Source of the DNA: Verrucosispora sioxanthis
GTDB lineage: Bacteria > Actinomycetota > Actinomycetes > Mycobacteriales > Micromonosporaceae
Assembly (NCBI RefSeq): GCF_010560025.1
Contig: NZ_SAIY01000014.1
Coordinates: 17,745 to 81,744, forward strand
Direction: 5' to 3'
DNA: 64,000 nucleotides
The notes beneath the pieces were generated by a model. The model had not been told where the DNA came from. It made no database searches and was given only the letters and a program-made list of their open reading frames with translations. A program made the position numbers and the translations under genes. This document shows positions 34,322-42,463 of the stretch, in pieces (position 1 is the stretch's first letter; each line of letters begins with the position of its first letter).

Positions 34322-35022
34322 CCACCGTCGCGGCCCGGCCCGCTCGTGGGCCGGCCGGCCATCGGGGCGGATCGGGGGCTTCCAGCCGTGGGGGTTGGGA
34401 GGGGACCGCCCTGCGGGTGCTGGAGTTCGTCGCCTACCCGGCGCTGGCCGGTTGCGCCCTGCTCCTGCTGTGCCTGGGCGTCGTCACCTGGCTTCCCGCG
34501 ATGGCCGCCGCCGCACATGCGCTGCAACAGTGGCGCACGCACGGACGGGCCCGGCCGTTCCTCGGCACCCTCGACACCTTCGGAAGCTACTGGCAGCGGC
34601 TGTGGCGCCACGCGCTGGTGTCCACAGCAGCCGGTGCCGTGCTGGTGGCCAACATCGTCTTCCTCGCTGCCCGTCCCGGCTACCCAGCCATGGCCCTGCT
34701 GGCTCTCCAGGCCGGCCTGTTTCTGGTGCTGGTGCCCTATCACCTTGCGCTGGCGGTCACCGCCGCCCGGGATCCCGGCGGCGACGCCGGACGCTGGGGT
34801 CGGGACGCGCTGCTGTTCGCTTTTGCAGCGCCCGGTCGTGGGCTCCTGTTGCTGGCTGCGGCGGTCGTGGTACCGGTGGTCACCGCACCGCTGGCCCTCG
34901 GTCCGCTGCTTCTCGGTGCCACGTTGCCGCTGCTGCTCGGTCTCCGGCTCGCGGACGCCGGGCAACTTCCAGCCGGTCGCCGGTCGGCCGCGCATATCAC
35001 GTACGAGAAGAGGACGCCATGA
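34309..35022 (+). CDS. DUF624/YesL-like membrane protein
   Basis: A 237-residue integral membrane protein with a polar Gly/Arg leader (1-35) and about five predicted helices (YPALAGCALLLLCLGVVTWL, VSTAAGAVLVANIVFLAA, ALLALQAGLFLVLVP, then two Leu/Ala-rich helices). The pattern of helix, PAMAAAAHAL, and an Arg-rich loop ending in GSYWQRLWRHAL fits the DUF624 (YesL) family that travels with carbohydrate ABC transporters. Function is not known; a helper of uptake is the usual guess. GTG 34309 overlaps the lyase by 13 bp and the stop overlaps the next small gene (ATGA). Confidence 0.65.
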   Translation: MASLTTVAARPARGPAGHRGGSGASSRGGWEGTALRVLEFVAYPALAGCALLLLCLGVVTWLPAMAAAAHALQQWRTHGRARPFLGTLDTFGSYWQRLWRHALVSTAAGAVLVANIVFLAARPGYPAMALLALQAGLFLVLVPYHLALAVTAARDPGGDAGRWGRDALLFAFAAPGRGLLLLAAAVVVPVVTAPLALGPLLLGATLPLLLGLRLADAGQLPAGRRSAAHITYEKRTP

Positions 35023-35156
35023 CGACCGACGTGTCCCACAACGACATCGGCACCGCGCCGGAGCAGCAGGGCGACCTCAACGGTGCTTCGGACGAGCGCC
35101 ACGACGTCAGCCCGGACAACTTCGACCCAGCCTTCCCGAGCGGGGTCGACCGGTGA
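35019..35156 (+). CDS. 45-residue acidic small protein in the alginate operon
   Basis: A very short gene beginning MTTDVSHNDIGTAPEQQG and ending FPSGVDR. It starts in an ATGA overlap with the DUF624 stop, after GAGAAGAGG, and ends in a GTGA overlap with the aldolase start. Both junctions and the ribosome-binding site argue that it is truly translated. It is hydrophilic, rich in Asp, Gly and Ser, with no membrane segment or Cys. I recognise no family. It could be a small cytosolic partner or only a coupling device that keeps ribosomes on the message into the aldolase. Confidence 0.6.
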   Translation: MTTDVSHNDIGTAPEQQGDLNGASDERHDVSPDNFDPAFPSGVDR

Positions 35157-35818
35157 CGGGACCGCTGGCCACAGTCGAAATCGGAAACACCGTCCTCGAC
35201 ATGCTCGCAGCTGACCGCATCCTGCCGGTGGTGGCCCTCGACAACGCCGATTGGGCGACACCGCTGGGGGCGGCGCTGGCTGCCGGGGGTGTGCACACGA
35301 TCGAGGTGACCCTACGCACCCGCGCGGCCCTGGCCGCGATCCGTACCCTGACCGACCGCACCGACCTGATTGTCGGCGCAGGCACGGTCACCAGTGCCGA
35401 ACAGGTCGACCACGTCGTCGACGCCGGAGCCCGGTTCGTTGTCTGCCCCGGCTTCTCCAGCGGCGTCATACGCCGCTGCCAGCGGCGCGAGGTGACAGTG
35501 ATCCCGGGCGTCGCCACCCCGACGGAGATCCAGATGGCTCTCGACGCCGGCCTGTCCGTGGTGAAGCTCTTCCCCGCCGAACAACTTGGCGGTCTTCCGA
35601 TGCTGAAGGCACTGGCCGCCCCATTCCCGGGCCTGCGCTTCGTACCCACCGGTGGAGTCACCACCGCCAACCTCCGCGGCTACCTGGACCACCCGGCGGT
35701 ACTCGCCGTGGGCGGCACCTGGATGGCCCCCGCCGCGCTGCTGGCCGCCGGTCGATGGGACGACGTGACCTCGTTGACCACCGCGGCCGTGACTGAATCC
35801 CGAGAGAGTGACCGATGA
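35153..35818 (+). CDS. eda: KDPG/KHG aldolase
   Basis: A 221-residue class I aldolase that splits 2-keto-3-deoxy-6-phosphogluconate into pyruvate and glyceraldehyde-3-phosphate, the last step of alginate monomer catabolism. The TIM barrel shows ILPVVALDNADWA, TIEVTLRT (catalytic Glu), VGAGTVTSAEQV, FVVCPGFSSGV and the Schiff-base Lys in SVVKLFPAEQLGG. Phosphate is bound by TGGVTTANLRGYL. GTG 35153 overlaps the small gene, and the stop overlaps the KDG kinase ATG by 4 bp. Confidence 0.95.
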   Translation: MTGPLATVEIGNTVLDMLAADRILPVVALDNADWATPLGAALAAGGVHTIEVTLRTRAALAAIRTLTDRTDLIVGAGTVTSAEQVDHVVDAGARFVVCPGFSSGVIRRCQRREVTVIPGVATPTEIQMALDAGLSVVKLFPAEQLGGLPMLKALAAPFPGLRFVPTGGVTTANLRGYLDHPAVLAVGGTWMAPAALLAAGRWDDVTSLTTAAVTESRESDR

Positions 35819-36915
35819 CCCTGACCATCCGCCCCGCCGCAGAGTGCCGCTTCGACCTGATCTCCCTCGGTGAGGTGATGCTGCGACTCGACCCCGGTGA
35901 AGGCCGGGTTCGCACCGCCCGTACCTTCCGGGTCTGGGAGGGCGGTGGCGAATACAACGTTGCGCGTGGGCTGCGCCGCTGCTTCGGCCTGCGTACCGCT
36001 GTCGTCACCGCCCTGGCCGACAACGAGGTCGGCCGGCTCGTCGAGGATCTGATGTTCCAGGGCGGGGTGGACACCTCTCTGATCCACTGGGCGCCCTACG
36101 ACGGAATCGGCCGCACCGTCCGTAACGGACTCAACTTCACCGAACGTGGCCACGGCGTCCGCGGCGCGGTCGGAACTCCGGACCGAGGCCATACCGCGGC
36201 CAGCCAGCTACAACCGGATCAAATCGACTGGGATCACCTCTTCGGTACCCTCGGCGTGCGCTGGCTGCACACTGGTGGTATCTATGCCGGCCTGTCCGAG
36301 ATCGCGGCCGAGACCGCGGCTGTGGCCATGGCTGCCGCCCGTAGGCACGGCACGATCATCTCCTACGACCTGAACTACCGGCCGAGCCTTTGGCGGGATG
36401 TCGGTGGTCAGGACCGCGCTCGGCACGTCAACCAGCGGCTCGCCCGGATGGTCGACGTCATGATTGGAAACGAGGAGGACTTCACAGCCGCGCTCGGCTT
36501 CGACGTGCCGGACACCGACGCGGACCTGTCCCACCTGGAGGTGGACAACTTCCAGAAGATGATCGACCAGGTCACCCGGTCGTACCCCAACTTCGCGGTG
36601 GTGGCGACCACGCTGCGTACCGTGCGGACCGCCACGGTCAACGACTGGGGAGCCATCGGCTGGTCCGCTGGCACGGGCTTCGTCACCGCTCGGCATCGGC
36701 CGAATCTGGAGATTCTGGACCGCGTCGGCGGTGGGGACAGCTTCGCCTCCGGCCTCATCTACGGGCTGATGGAGCGTGGTGAGCTTCGTGTCGGCGTCGA
36801 ACTCGGCGCCGCACACGGAGCGCTGGCGATGACCACGCCTGGGGACACCTCGATGGCCAGCCTCTCGGAGGTCGAGGCACTGGCGGCGGGCTCCGGCGCT
36901 CGGGTGAACCGCTGA
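35815..36915 (+). CDS. kdgK: 2-keto-3-deoxygluconate kinase (PfkB family)
   Basis: A 366-residue PfkB/ribokinase-fold sugar kinase that phosphorylates KDG at O6. N-terminal GEVMLRLDPG and GGGEYNVARGLRRCFG form the substrate-binding part. DLNYRPSLW and GNEEDF lie mid-protein. The C-terminal PfkB signature DRVGGGDSFASGLIYG carries the catalytic Asp. It stands directly after the aldolase with an ATGA overlap and three bases before the MFS gene, placing KDG to KDPG to pyruvate in one transcript. Length and the GEVMLRL start fit KDG kinases better than fructokinases. Confidence 0.92.
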   Translation: MTLTIRPAAECRFDLISLGEVMLRLDPGEGRVRTARTFRVWEGGGEYNVARGLRRCFGLRTAVVTALADNEVGRLVEDLMFQGGVDTSLIHWAPYDGIGRTVRNGLNFTERGHGVRGAVGTPDRGHTAASQLQPDQIDWDHLFGTLGVRWLHTGGIYAGLSEIAAETAAVAMAAARRHGTIISYDLNYRPSLWRDVGGQDRARHVNQRLARMVDVMIGNEEDFTAALGFDVPDTDADLSHLEVDNFQKMIDQVTRSYPNFAVVATTLRTVRTATVNDWGAIGWSAGTGFVTARHRPNLEILDRVGGGDSFASGLIYGLMERGELRVGVELGAAHGALAMTTPGDTSMASLSEVEALAAGSGARVNR

Positions 36916-36917
36916 GC

Positions 36918-38198
36918 GTGAAGGGACGTACCGGCACTAAGCCCCGGCGCGCGGAGTCGGCTTCCGCGCCGGGGCATGCGCCGCCGGCCGACCAGCGCTC
37001 CTGGTGGTCACCAGGCCTGCGGATCATGGTGGCCGACACCTTCCTCATGGGCCTCGGCTTCTACGCCCTGGTGCCGCTGCTGGCCTACCACCTTCTGCAC
37101 GACCTGGGACTCAGCATCGCACTCACCGGTCTGCTCGCCGGAGTACGATCGGCCAGCCAGCAGGGCATGATGCTCTGGTCTGGCATGCTCGCCGACCGGT
37201 TTGGCCACCGCCGTGCGATCTGCCTGGGCGTGCTGCTACGCGCCGCCGGCTTCGCCGCGTTCGGTGTCGTCGACGCCGTGCCCGGGCTCGTGGTGGCCTC
37301 GGTCCTGGCCGGTCTCGGCGGATCGCTGTTCCACCCGGCCAGCTACGCCCTGTATGCCGAACTGACACCTGCGCCGCACCGCACCCGGGCCTACGCTGTG
37401 CGGGAAATGGCCAGCAACGCCGCGTTCGTCGCCGGACCAGCCCTCGGCGGCATCCTGGCCGCCTCCAACTTTCCCGCCCTGTGCTTCGTCGCGGCCGGCC
37501 TGTTTCTGCTCGCCGGAGCGATCACCTGGTTCGGGCTGCGCCCGGACCGCGACAATGCCGGCACGCCGGACCGGATGTCGTCCCTGCACCGGCTGCGTAC
37601 GGTCGCCCGGGACCGACAGTTCCGGCGGTTTGTCCTGGTCAGTGCCGCGGCGTGGGCCTTGTTCAGCCAGCTCTACCTCGCGGTGCCGGTCCGCGTGGGG
37701 CAGGTCTTATCGGGAACGACGTCACTGGGACTCGTCTACAGCGTCGCGGCCATCGTCATGGTCGTGGCGACCGTTCCGCTGACCCGGCTCGCCGAGCGGT
37801 ACCTTCGTACCGACCAGACGCTCGCTCTGGGCACGACCGCGCTCGCGGCCGGCCTGTGGTTACTGGGCATATTGCCAGGACCCGCCGGGGTGCTCACCGG
37901 TGTCATCGTGTTCACCCTGGGACAGGTGCTGTTGCTACCCACTCTTCACGGCACCGTCTCGCGACTCGCTCCACCGGGCGCAGTCGCGTCGTATTTCGGT
38001 GCCAACGGGCTGGTACTGTCGCTCGGCGGGCTGATCGGCAACCTCGGTGGCGGGTGGCTGCTCGACCTGGATGCGGGCCTCGCGCAGTGGGTGCCGTGGA
38101 CCGTCTTCGCCGCGTGGGGCCTGGCAACGGCAGCCGTGTATCTGCTTGTGCTGCGCGACCGATCCAATCGGGACACAGCCATCGCCGCGTCCGGATGA
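36918..38198 (+). CDS. MFS transporter
   Basis: A 426-residue membrane protein with a hydrophilic leader (about 1-33) and 12 predicted helices. The MFS motif A is LADRFGHRRAICLG between helices 2 and 3, and its counterpart after helix 8 is LAERYLRTDQT. It resembles multidrug-type 12-TM exporters more than sugar symporters, yet it is the last gene of the alginate operon (3 bp after the kinase). It may export or import an unsaturated uronate or remove a toxic intermediate; the substrate is open. GTG 36918 is the first start after the kinase stop. Confidence 0.85.
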   Translation: MKGRTGTKPRRAESASAPGHAPPADQRSWWSPGLRIMVADTFLMGLGFYALVPLLAYHLLHDLGLSIALTGLLAGVRSASQQGMMLWSGMLADRFGHRRAICLGVLLRAAGFAAFGVVDAVPGLVVASVLAGLGGSLFHPASYALYAELTPAPHRTRAYAVREMASNAAFVAGPALGGILAASNFPALCFVAAGLFLLAGAITWFGLRPDRDNAGTPDRMSSLHRLRTVARDRQFRRFVLVSAAAWALFSQLYLAVPVRVGQVLSGTTSLGLVYSVAAIVMVVATVPLTRLAERYLRTDQTLALGTTALAAGLWLLGILPGPAGVLTGVIVFTLGQVLLLPTLHGTVSRLAPPGAVASYFGANGLVLSLGGLIGNLGGGWLLDLDAGLAQWVPWTVFAAWGLATAAVYLLVLRDRSNRDTAIAASG

Positions 38199-38296
38199 AC
38201 TGCAGACGCGGCTCGCGGTCGACGTCATGACAGTCCGGTCCCCTGTCTCGTCGGGCTCGAGCCCGCAGCGTTCCCCTCACCGCGTGAGGCTGTGGA

Positions 38297-38785
38297 TCAA
38301 TCGGAAGCAAGAACCGCGTACAGGTCAGAGTCACGCCAACCGTCACGAACGTACGCGGTGCCGCGCATCCGCCCTTCGTACCGCATGCCGATCTTGCGAA
38401 GCACGGCGGCCGAAGCAAGGTTGCGTGGATCGCAGGTAGCAAAGATGCGGTGGCGTCGGTGGTGCTCGAAGCCCATCCGCACGAGCTTGCGTGCCGCGTC
38501 GGTGGCTATGCCCTGTCCCCAGCGTCGTGGGTGCACCACGTACGCGATCTCCCCGGTACTGCGGCCGTGCAGCCTCAACTCGGCGCTACCCACAACCTCG
38601 TCGTTGAGGAGAACCGCAAAAACGAGGCGGTCTGGCCCTGCCGCCACCGCGGCCTGTACGTGTGCCTGCGTCTGCTCGTAGGTATTGGGCCCCCACATCT
38701 GGTAGCGGCACGACTCCGGCAGGCGGGCCCAATCGTGGACGGCGGCGGTGTCGTCGAGCGCGAGGGGACGGAGCTTGAGCGCCAT
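38297..38785 (-). CDS. GNAT-family N-acetyltransferase (RimJ/RimL type)
   Basis: A 162-residue acetyltransferase. RimJ/RimL-like start LKLRPLALDDTAAVHDWARL; acetyl-CoA site in the segment EIAYVVHPRRWGQGIATDAA (V/I-x-P-x-x-x-GxGxA); C-terminal RNLASAAVLRKIGMRYEG typical of ribosomal-protein-type acetyltransferases. It converges with the MFS gene across a 98-bp gap and is not evidently related to alginate use. It marks the right border of the locus. Confidence 0.9.
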   Translation of the reverse strand: MALKLRPLALDDTAAVHDWARLPESCRYQMWGPNTYEQTQAHVQAAVAAGPDRLVFAVLLNDEVVGSAELRLHGRSTGEIAYVVHPRRWGQGIATDAARKLVRMGFEHHRRHRIFATCDPRNLASAAVLRKIGMRYEGRMRGTAYVRDGWRDSDLYAVLASD

Positions 38786-39065
38786 GGCGTCAGACTAGCT
38801 TTGGGCCTTCATCTCGGCCCGCGCTGATACACATGTCTCTGGAGGACGGAACCACCGGCTACGCCGAGATCCGCGTCGGCGATGCCGTTCTGCCGCGTTC
38901 GACCAGCGACCGGACTGGCCGGCGATTCCGTCGCTACTACGGGTGTTCGTCGCCGTCGCCAACGCGACTATCGAACGCACGGTCGCCGCCGGAGCGCATC
39001 TGGTCACCAAAGCCCAACACGCCTTCGGTCAACGGACCGGTCGGGTACGCGACCAACTCGGCTAA

Positions 39066-40013
39066 GAGGGCATCTGATCCGTGTAGTGGTTGATTCATGT
39101 TCGGCCGTGGCGTCGATCGCTGCGGTTCGTTGATCACACCGTGGGTGTGAAGCGGCGTGGGTATCGGTCTGATTTGTCGGATGAGCGGTGGGCGTTGATC
39201 GAGCCGGTGCTGACCGCGTGGCGGGCGGCGCGGGTGGGGTTGGGCATCAGCCGGCCGGTGCATGACCTGCGGGAGATCGTCAACGCGATCCTGTACGTAG
39301 CCCGGACGGGAATCGCGTGGGAGTACCTGCCGCATGACTTCCCGCCAGCGAAGACGGTGTACGACTACTACGCCAAGTGGGAGGCCGACGGGACCACGCA
39401 GCAGATCCACGACCTGTTACGGGAGCAGATCCGGACCGTGCGGGGTCGTGGTGGCAGCCCTTCAGCGGTGGTCCTGGATTCGCAGAGCGTGAAGACCTCC
39501 TGCAACGTCGGCGAGTCCAGTCAGGGCATCGACGCGGCGAAGAAGATCAAGGGGCGTAAGCGGCACATCGCCACCGACACCCTCGGACTGCTCCTGGCCG
39601 TGATCGTCACTGCCGCGTCGGTGCAGGACTCCACCGCTGGCCGGCGCCTCCTCGACACGGTTTCCGCCGACCATCCGACAGTGTCCAAGGCGTGGGTCGA
39701 CGGCGGCTATAACACCGCCGTACGGGCGCACGGTGCCCGACTGGGCATCGACGTGGAGGTGGTGCCCCGCCCGGCAGGGAGGGGCTTTCACGTCCAGCCA
39801 CGGCGGTGGGTCGTGGAACGAACCTTCGGCTGGCTGATGCAGCACCGACGGCTCGTCCGTGACTACGAGACCCTGCCTCAACGGACCCGGGCGATGATCC
39901 ATTGGGCCATGGCTAACATAATGAGCCGCCATCTCACCGGAGAATCCACCCCAACCTGGCGAACCGGAACCACCTAATCGGACCAACCTCGCCAAGCGAG
40001 ATCAGATGCCCTC
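39066..40013 (+). mobile_element. IS5-family insertion sequence with TAA target duplication
   Basis: A 948-bp element with perfect 14-bp terminal inverted repeats, GAGGGCATCTGATC at 39066-39079 and its complement at 40000-40013. TAA directly flanks both ends (39063-39065 and 40014-40016), a 3-bp target duplication as made by IS5 subgroups. Sharp ends and an intact transposase indicate a recent insertion. Confidence 0.93.
39147..39977 (+). CDS. IS5-family transposase
   Basis: A 276-residue transposase from GTG 39147 (VKRRGYRSDLSDERWALIEP); in-frame GTG 39141 and TTG 39090 are possible earlier starts. DDE residues are seen in AVVLDSQSVKT (first Asp), AWVDGGYN (second Asp) and RRWVVERTFGWL (Glu in the Y/W-2x-R-type E helix). 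The HDLREIVNAILYVARTGIAW block is the usual IS5 N-terminal domain. It appears fully functional. Confidence 0.93.
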   Translation: MKRRGYRSDLSDERWALIEPVLTAWRAARVGLGISRPVHDLREIVNAILYVARTGIAWEYLPHDFPPAKTVYDYYAKWEADGTTQQIHDLLREQIRTVRGRGGSPSAVVLDSQSVKTSCNVGESSQGIDAAKKIKGRKRHIATDTLGLLLAVIVTAASVQDSTAGRRLLDTVSADHPTVSKAWVDGGYNTAVRAHGARLGIDVEVVPRPAGRGFHVQPRRWVVERTFGWLMQHRRLVRDYETLPQRTRAMIHWAMANIMSRHLTGESTPTWRTGTT

Positions 40014-40070
40014 TAAGTCTGGTGAATCAGCGCGGTGGTCGAAGACGTCTCACTTGAGGTGCGGATGTGA

Positions 40071-40447
40071 CGGCCCACTGAACCGCAGTACGCCGAGGCG
40101 ATGCGCGACACCCAGGAGACGGACGACTGCGAACTGGGAAGGCGCACCGGCGCCACCACCAGCAGCCCTCCGCAGACGGGCTGAGGTCGCAGCCGTCCAG
40201 ACACTCGGTCACCGAAATGCCTTCGCAGTCATCCATCCCTACGCTCTCTCCGCCCCCGAAGGTACTCATCTCGGCTCCGCGCCGAGGAGACGGCTGGGCT
40301 CAGCATCCGCATCGCCCAACGTCACCGACTCGATTCGCCGCCAGGTCAGGCGACGGGTTGCCGGACGCGAATCGAACTCAGTGCCGCTGCGTACTTGCGG
40401 TCGTACCTATCTCTGCACTCGCAGCTGTATGCCGACGGAGGGCCGCC
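40071..40447. other. Gap without recognised gene
   Basis: 377 bp between the VOC remnant and the left end of the IS256-type element. No frame here shows family features on either strand, and I see no convincing promoter or RNA. Confidence 0.5.
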
Positions 40448-41882
40448 GGTCACGTCCCGTGGCGTGGTGTAGATCGCCTGCGTGAGGCTCTGTGCGCTGT
40501 TCAGTTTTCCGGTGCGTTGTCGAGCTGACAACGGATCTGGTCAGGCAGCGATGAGTTCGCTGGTGGGGGCCTTCGCGGGGGTGCTGATCTGGGCCATGCT
40601 GCCTTCGGCGAGGTAACGGCGGTCGCCGGTCTGCCATTCGTCGTGGGCTCTGACGAGGACGGCGCCGGCGAGGCGGAGCAGGGCTTCGGGGTTGGGGAAC
40701 ACACCGACGACGTCGGTGCGGCGTTTGATCTCCTTGTTCAACCGCTCCAACGGGTTCGTCGACCAGATCTTCTTCCAATGACTGGGCGGGAACCCGGTGA
40801 AGGCGAGCAGGTCATGCGCGGCGTCGCGGAGCATCGTTTCGACCTTGGGCAGCTGGCGGCCGAGCATGCCGGCGATGACGTCGAGTTGCTCGCGGACATG
40901 GGCGGCGTCGGGTTGGGCGAAGATGGTGCGGATCGCGGCCGCGACCATCTCCGCGTTGCCCTTGGGGACCTGGGCCAGGACGTTGCGCAGGAAGTGCACG
41001 CGGCAGCGTTGCCAGGCCGCGCCGAGCAGCACCGCGGCGATGGCCTGTTTGAGGCCGGTGTGGGCGTCGGAGATGACCAGCTGCACCCCGCCGAGTCCGC
41101 GGGCCTTGAGTGAGCGCAGGAACGCCGTCCAGAAGGCGCCGTCCTCGCTGTCGCCGACGGCGTAGCCGAGCACTTCCCGCCAGCCGTCGCCCCTAACCCC
41201 GGTGGCGACCACGATGGCCTGGGAGACGACTCGCCGGTTGACCCGGGCCTTGCAGTAGGTCGCGTCGAGGAAGACGTAGGGGAATGCGGCCGAGGCGAGG
41301 GACCGGTCGCGGAAGGCACCGACTTCCTCGTCCAGGTCGGCGCAGATCCGCGACACCTCCGACTTGGAGATCCCGCTGTCCGCACCGAGGGCTTTGACCA
41401 GGTCGTCAACCTTGCGGGTGGACACCCCGTGCAGGTAGGCCTCCATCACCACCGCGAACAGCGCCTGGTCCACTCGCCGGCGCCGCTCGAGCAGGCTGGG
41501 AAAGAACGATCCGGTGCGCAGCTTCGGGATCCGCAGATCCAGATCACCGGCGGTCGTGGCCCGCGTCCGGGACCGGTGGCCGTTGCGCTGCGCCACCCGG
41601 GCCTCGCTGCGCTGATGCGGGGCGGCGCCGATCACCGCGGTCAACTCCGCCTCGATCAACGCCTGATAAATCGTCTCCGCCGCCTGCCGGACACGATCAT
41701 TCACATCCGCTGCCTTGACTGCGTCCAGCACCTCCAACAAGGCAGACTGGTCAAGGGTCATCGCGTACTCCGTCCTCTGCGTGTTCTTGGTCGTTCACAC
41801 AGAGACTCACGCGATGACCCACCCCTATCTCGGCGGCACGCCGGAGCAGGTCAGCTTCTACACCACCCGGCGGGACGCAACC
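40448..41882 (-). mobile_element. IS256-family insertion sequence
   Basis: A complete-looking element of about 1.4 kb around the transposase at 40541-41761. Imperfect 26-bp outer inverted repeats: GGTCACGTCCCGTGGCGTGG...TAGA at 40448-40473 against the complement of 41857-41882, 21 of 26 identical. An inner matching pair is GCGTGAGGCTCTGTG near 40479 and its counterpart at 41798-41815. No 8-bp target duplication is evident. The right end abuts a truncated antitoxin gene. Confidence 0.75.
40541..41761 (-). CDS. IS256-family (Mutator) transposase
   Basis: A 406-residue transposase. Catalytic Asp residues are in YVFLDATYCKARVN and LVISDAHTGLKQAI; the Glu is in STNPLERLNKEIKRRTDVVG, the diagnostic C-terminal block of the family. 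CRVHFLRNVLAQVPK is the conserved C/H segment. The N-terminus ATGDLDLRIPKLRTGSFFP-like block (TTAGDLDLRIPKLRTGSFFP) is also typical. Full length, no internal stop. Confidence 0.95.
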   Translation of the reverse strand: MTLDQSALLEVLDAVKAADVNDRVRQAAETIYQALIEAELTAVIGAAPHQRSEARVAQRNGHRSRTRATTAGDLDLRIPKLRTGSFFPSLLERRRRVDQALFAVVMEAYLHGVSTRKVDDLVKALGADSGISKSEVSRICADLDEEVGAFRDRSLASAAFPYVFLDATYCKARVNRRVVSQAIVVATGVRGDGWREVLGYAVGDSEDGAFWTAFLRSLKARGLGGVQLVISDAHTGLKQAIAAVLLGAAWQRCRVHFLRNVLAQVPKGNAEMVAAAIRTIFAQPDAAHVREQLDVIAGMLGRQLPKVETMLRDAAHDLLAFTGFPPSHWKKIWSTNPLERLNKEIKRRTDVVGVFPNPEALLRLAGAVLVRAHDEWQTGDRRYLAEGSMAQISTPAKAPTSELIAA

Positions 41883-41884
41883 GG

Positions 41885-42103
41885 CAGACGCCGGCGAACT
41901 GGTACGCCGGGCGCAGGCGGGCGAACGTGTGACGATCACGGCGCCGGCCGCCCGGCGGCCGTGCTCGGCCCGGGTCGGTGGGCTGGTCGTACACACCGGC
42001 AAGGTCGTTCCACGCGCGCCAGCTTCGAGGACTGACCCCCGAGTGGGCGGGCGATCGGGACCTGCTCGACGACACCATCACCGATCCGTGGTTTCAGCGG
42101 TGA
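41885..42103 (+). pseudogene. Phd/YefM-VapB-type antitoxin, 5' end removed by the IS256 element
   Basis: Begins at the IS border with DAGELVRRAQAGERVTIT, shifts frame into GRPAAVLGPGR, and ends with LTPEWAGDRDLLDDTITDPW and FQR before TGA 42101. This is the DNA-binding and toxin-binding layout of a Phd/VapB antitoxin. The N-terminal strand and start codon are missing, cut off at the right IS end (41882). Its stop overlaps the GTG of the toxin remnant (GTGA), preserving the original operon junction. Confidence 0.7.
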
Positions 42104-42463
42104 GTCGCGGGATCCTCGACACCAGCATTTTCATCGCCGCCGGTGTCATCCCGATCCCCGGTGAACTGGCGATCAGTGTCGCCAGCCTCGCTATTCCCCA
42201 GTTCGGTGTCCTGGTCGCGAAACCGCCGAGGCGAGGGCGCTGCGGTTGGCTCGGCTGGGTGTCATCCCATGCCGATTTGATCCGTTGCCCATGGCGACGC
42301 CATCGCCGCCAGGTACGCACGCTTGGCCGCCTGCGTCGTCGAGACCTGCCGCGGACCGACGGTGAGGGTGATGGACCTTCTCATTGCCGTCACCGCACGT
42401 GCCCACGACGCCGCTGTGTACACCGGCAACGCCGACGACGACGTCATCGTAATCCACACCAGC
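42100..42463 (+). pseudogene. PIN-domain (VapC-type) toxin, frameshifted
   Basis: From GTG 42100 the frame reads VSRGILDTSIFIAAG, carrying the first PIN Asp, and then ELAISVASLAIPQFGVLVA. After about 42240-42290 the family continues in another frame as ARLAACVVETCRGPTVRVMD and LLIAVTARAHDAAVYTGNAD, the C-terminal PIN part with its late acidic cluster (here NADDD). The conserved Glu of the second motif is not seen after SVASL, so catalysis would be lost even if the frame were repaired. Together with the antitoxin remnant it is a dead vapBC pair. Confidence 0.7.

Larger units (their letters stand above)
38833..40070 (+). pseudogene. VOC (glyoxalase/PhnB-like) gene split by an IS5 element
   Basis: Three fragments of one small VOC protein. 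SLEDGTTGYAEIRVGDAVL (from ATG 38833) shifts frame near 38895 into FDQRPDWPAIPSLLRVFVAV, then ATIERTVAAGAHLVTKAQHA and GRVRDQLG up to 39062. The IS element and its TAA duplication follow, and the tail resumes as ISAVVEDVSLEVRM to the stop at 40068. Even without the insertion the joined frame holds TAA and TGA where the family has HVWW-like residues, so the gene was probably already dead when the element arrived. Confidence 0.75.

Noticed and set aside
40355..40395. tRNA-like 3' half on the minus strand (GTTCGATTCG)
   Set aside because: The T-stem does not pair and no acceptor or anticodon arm can be built.
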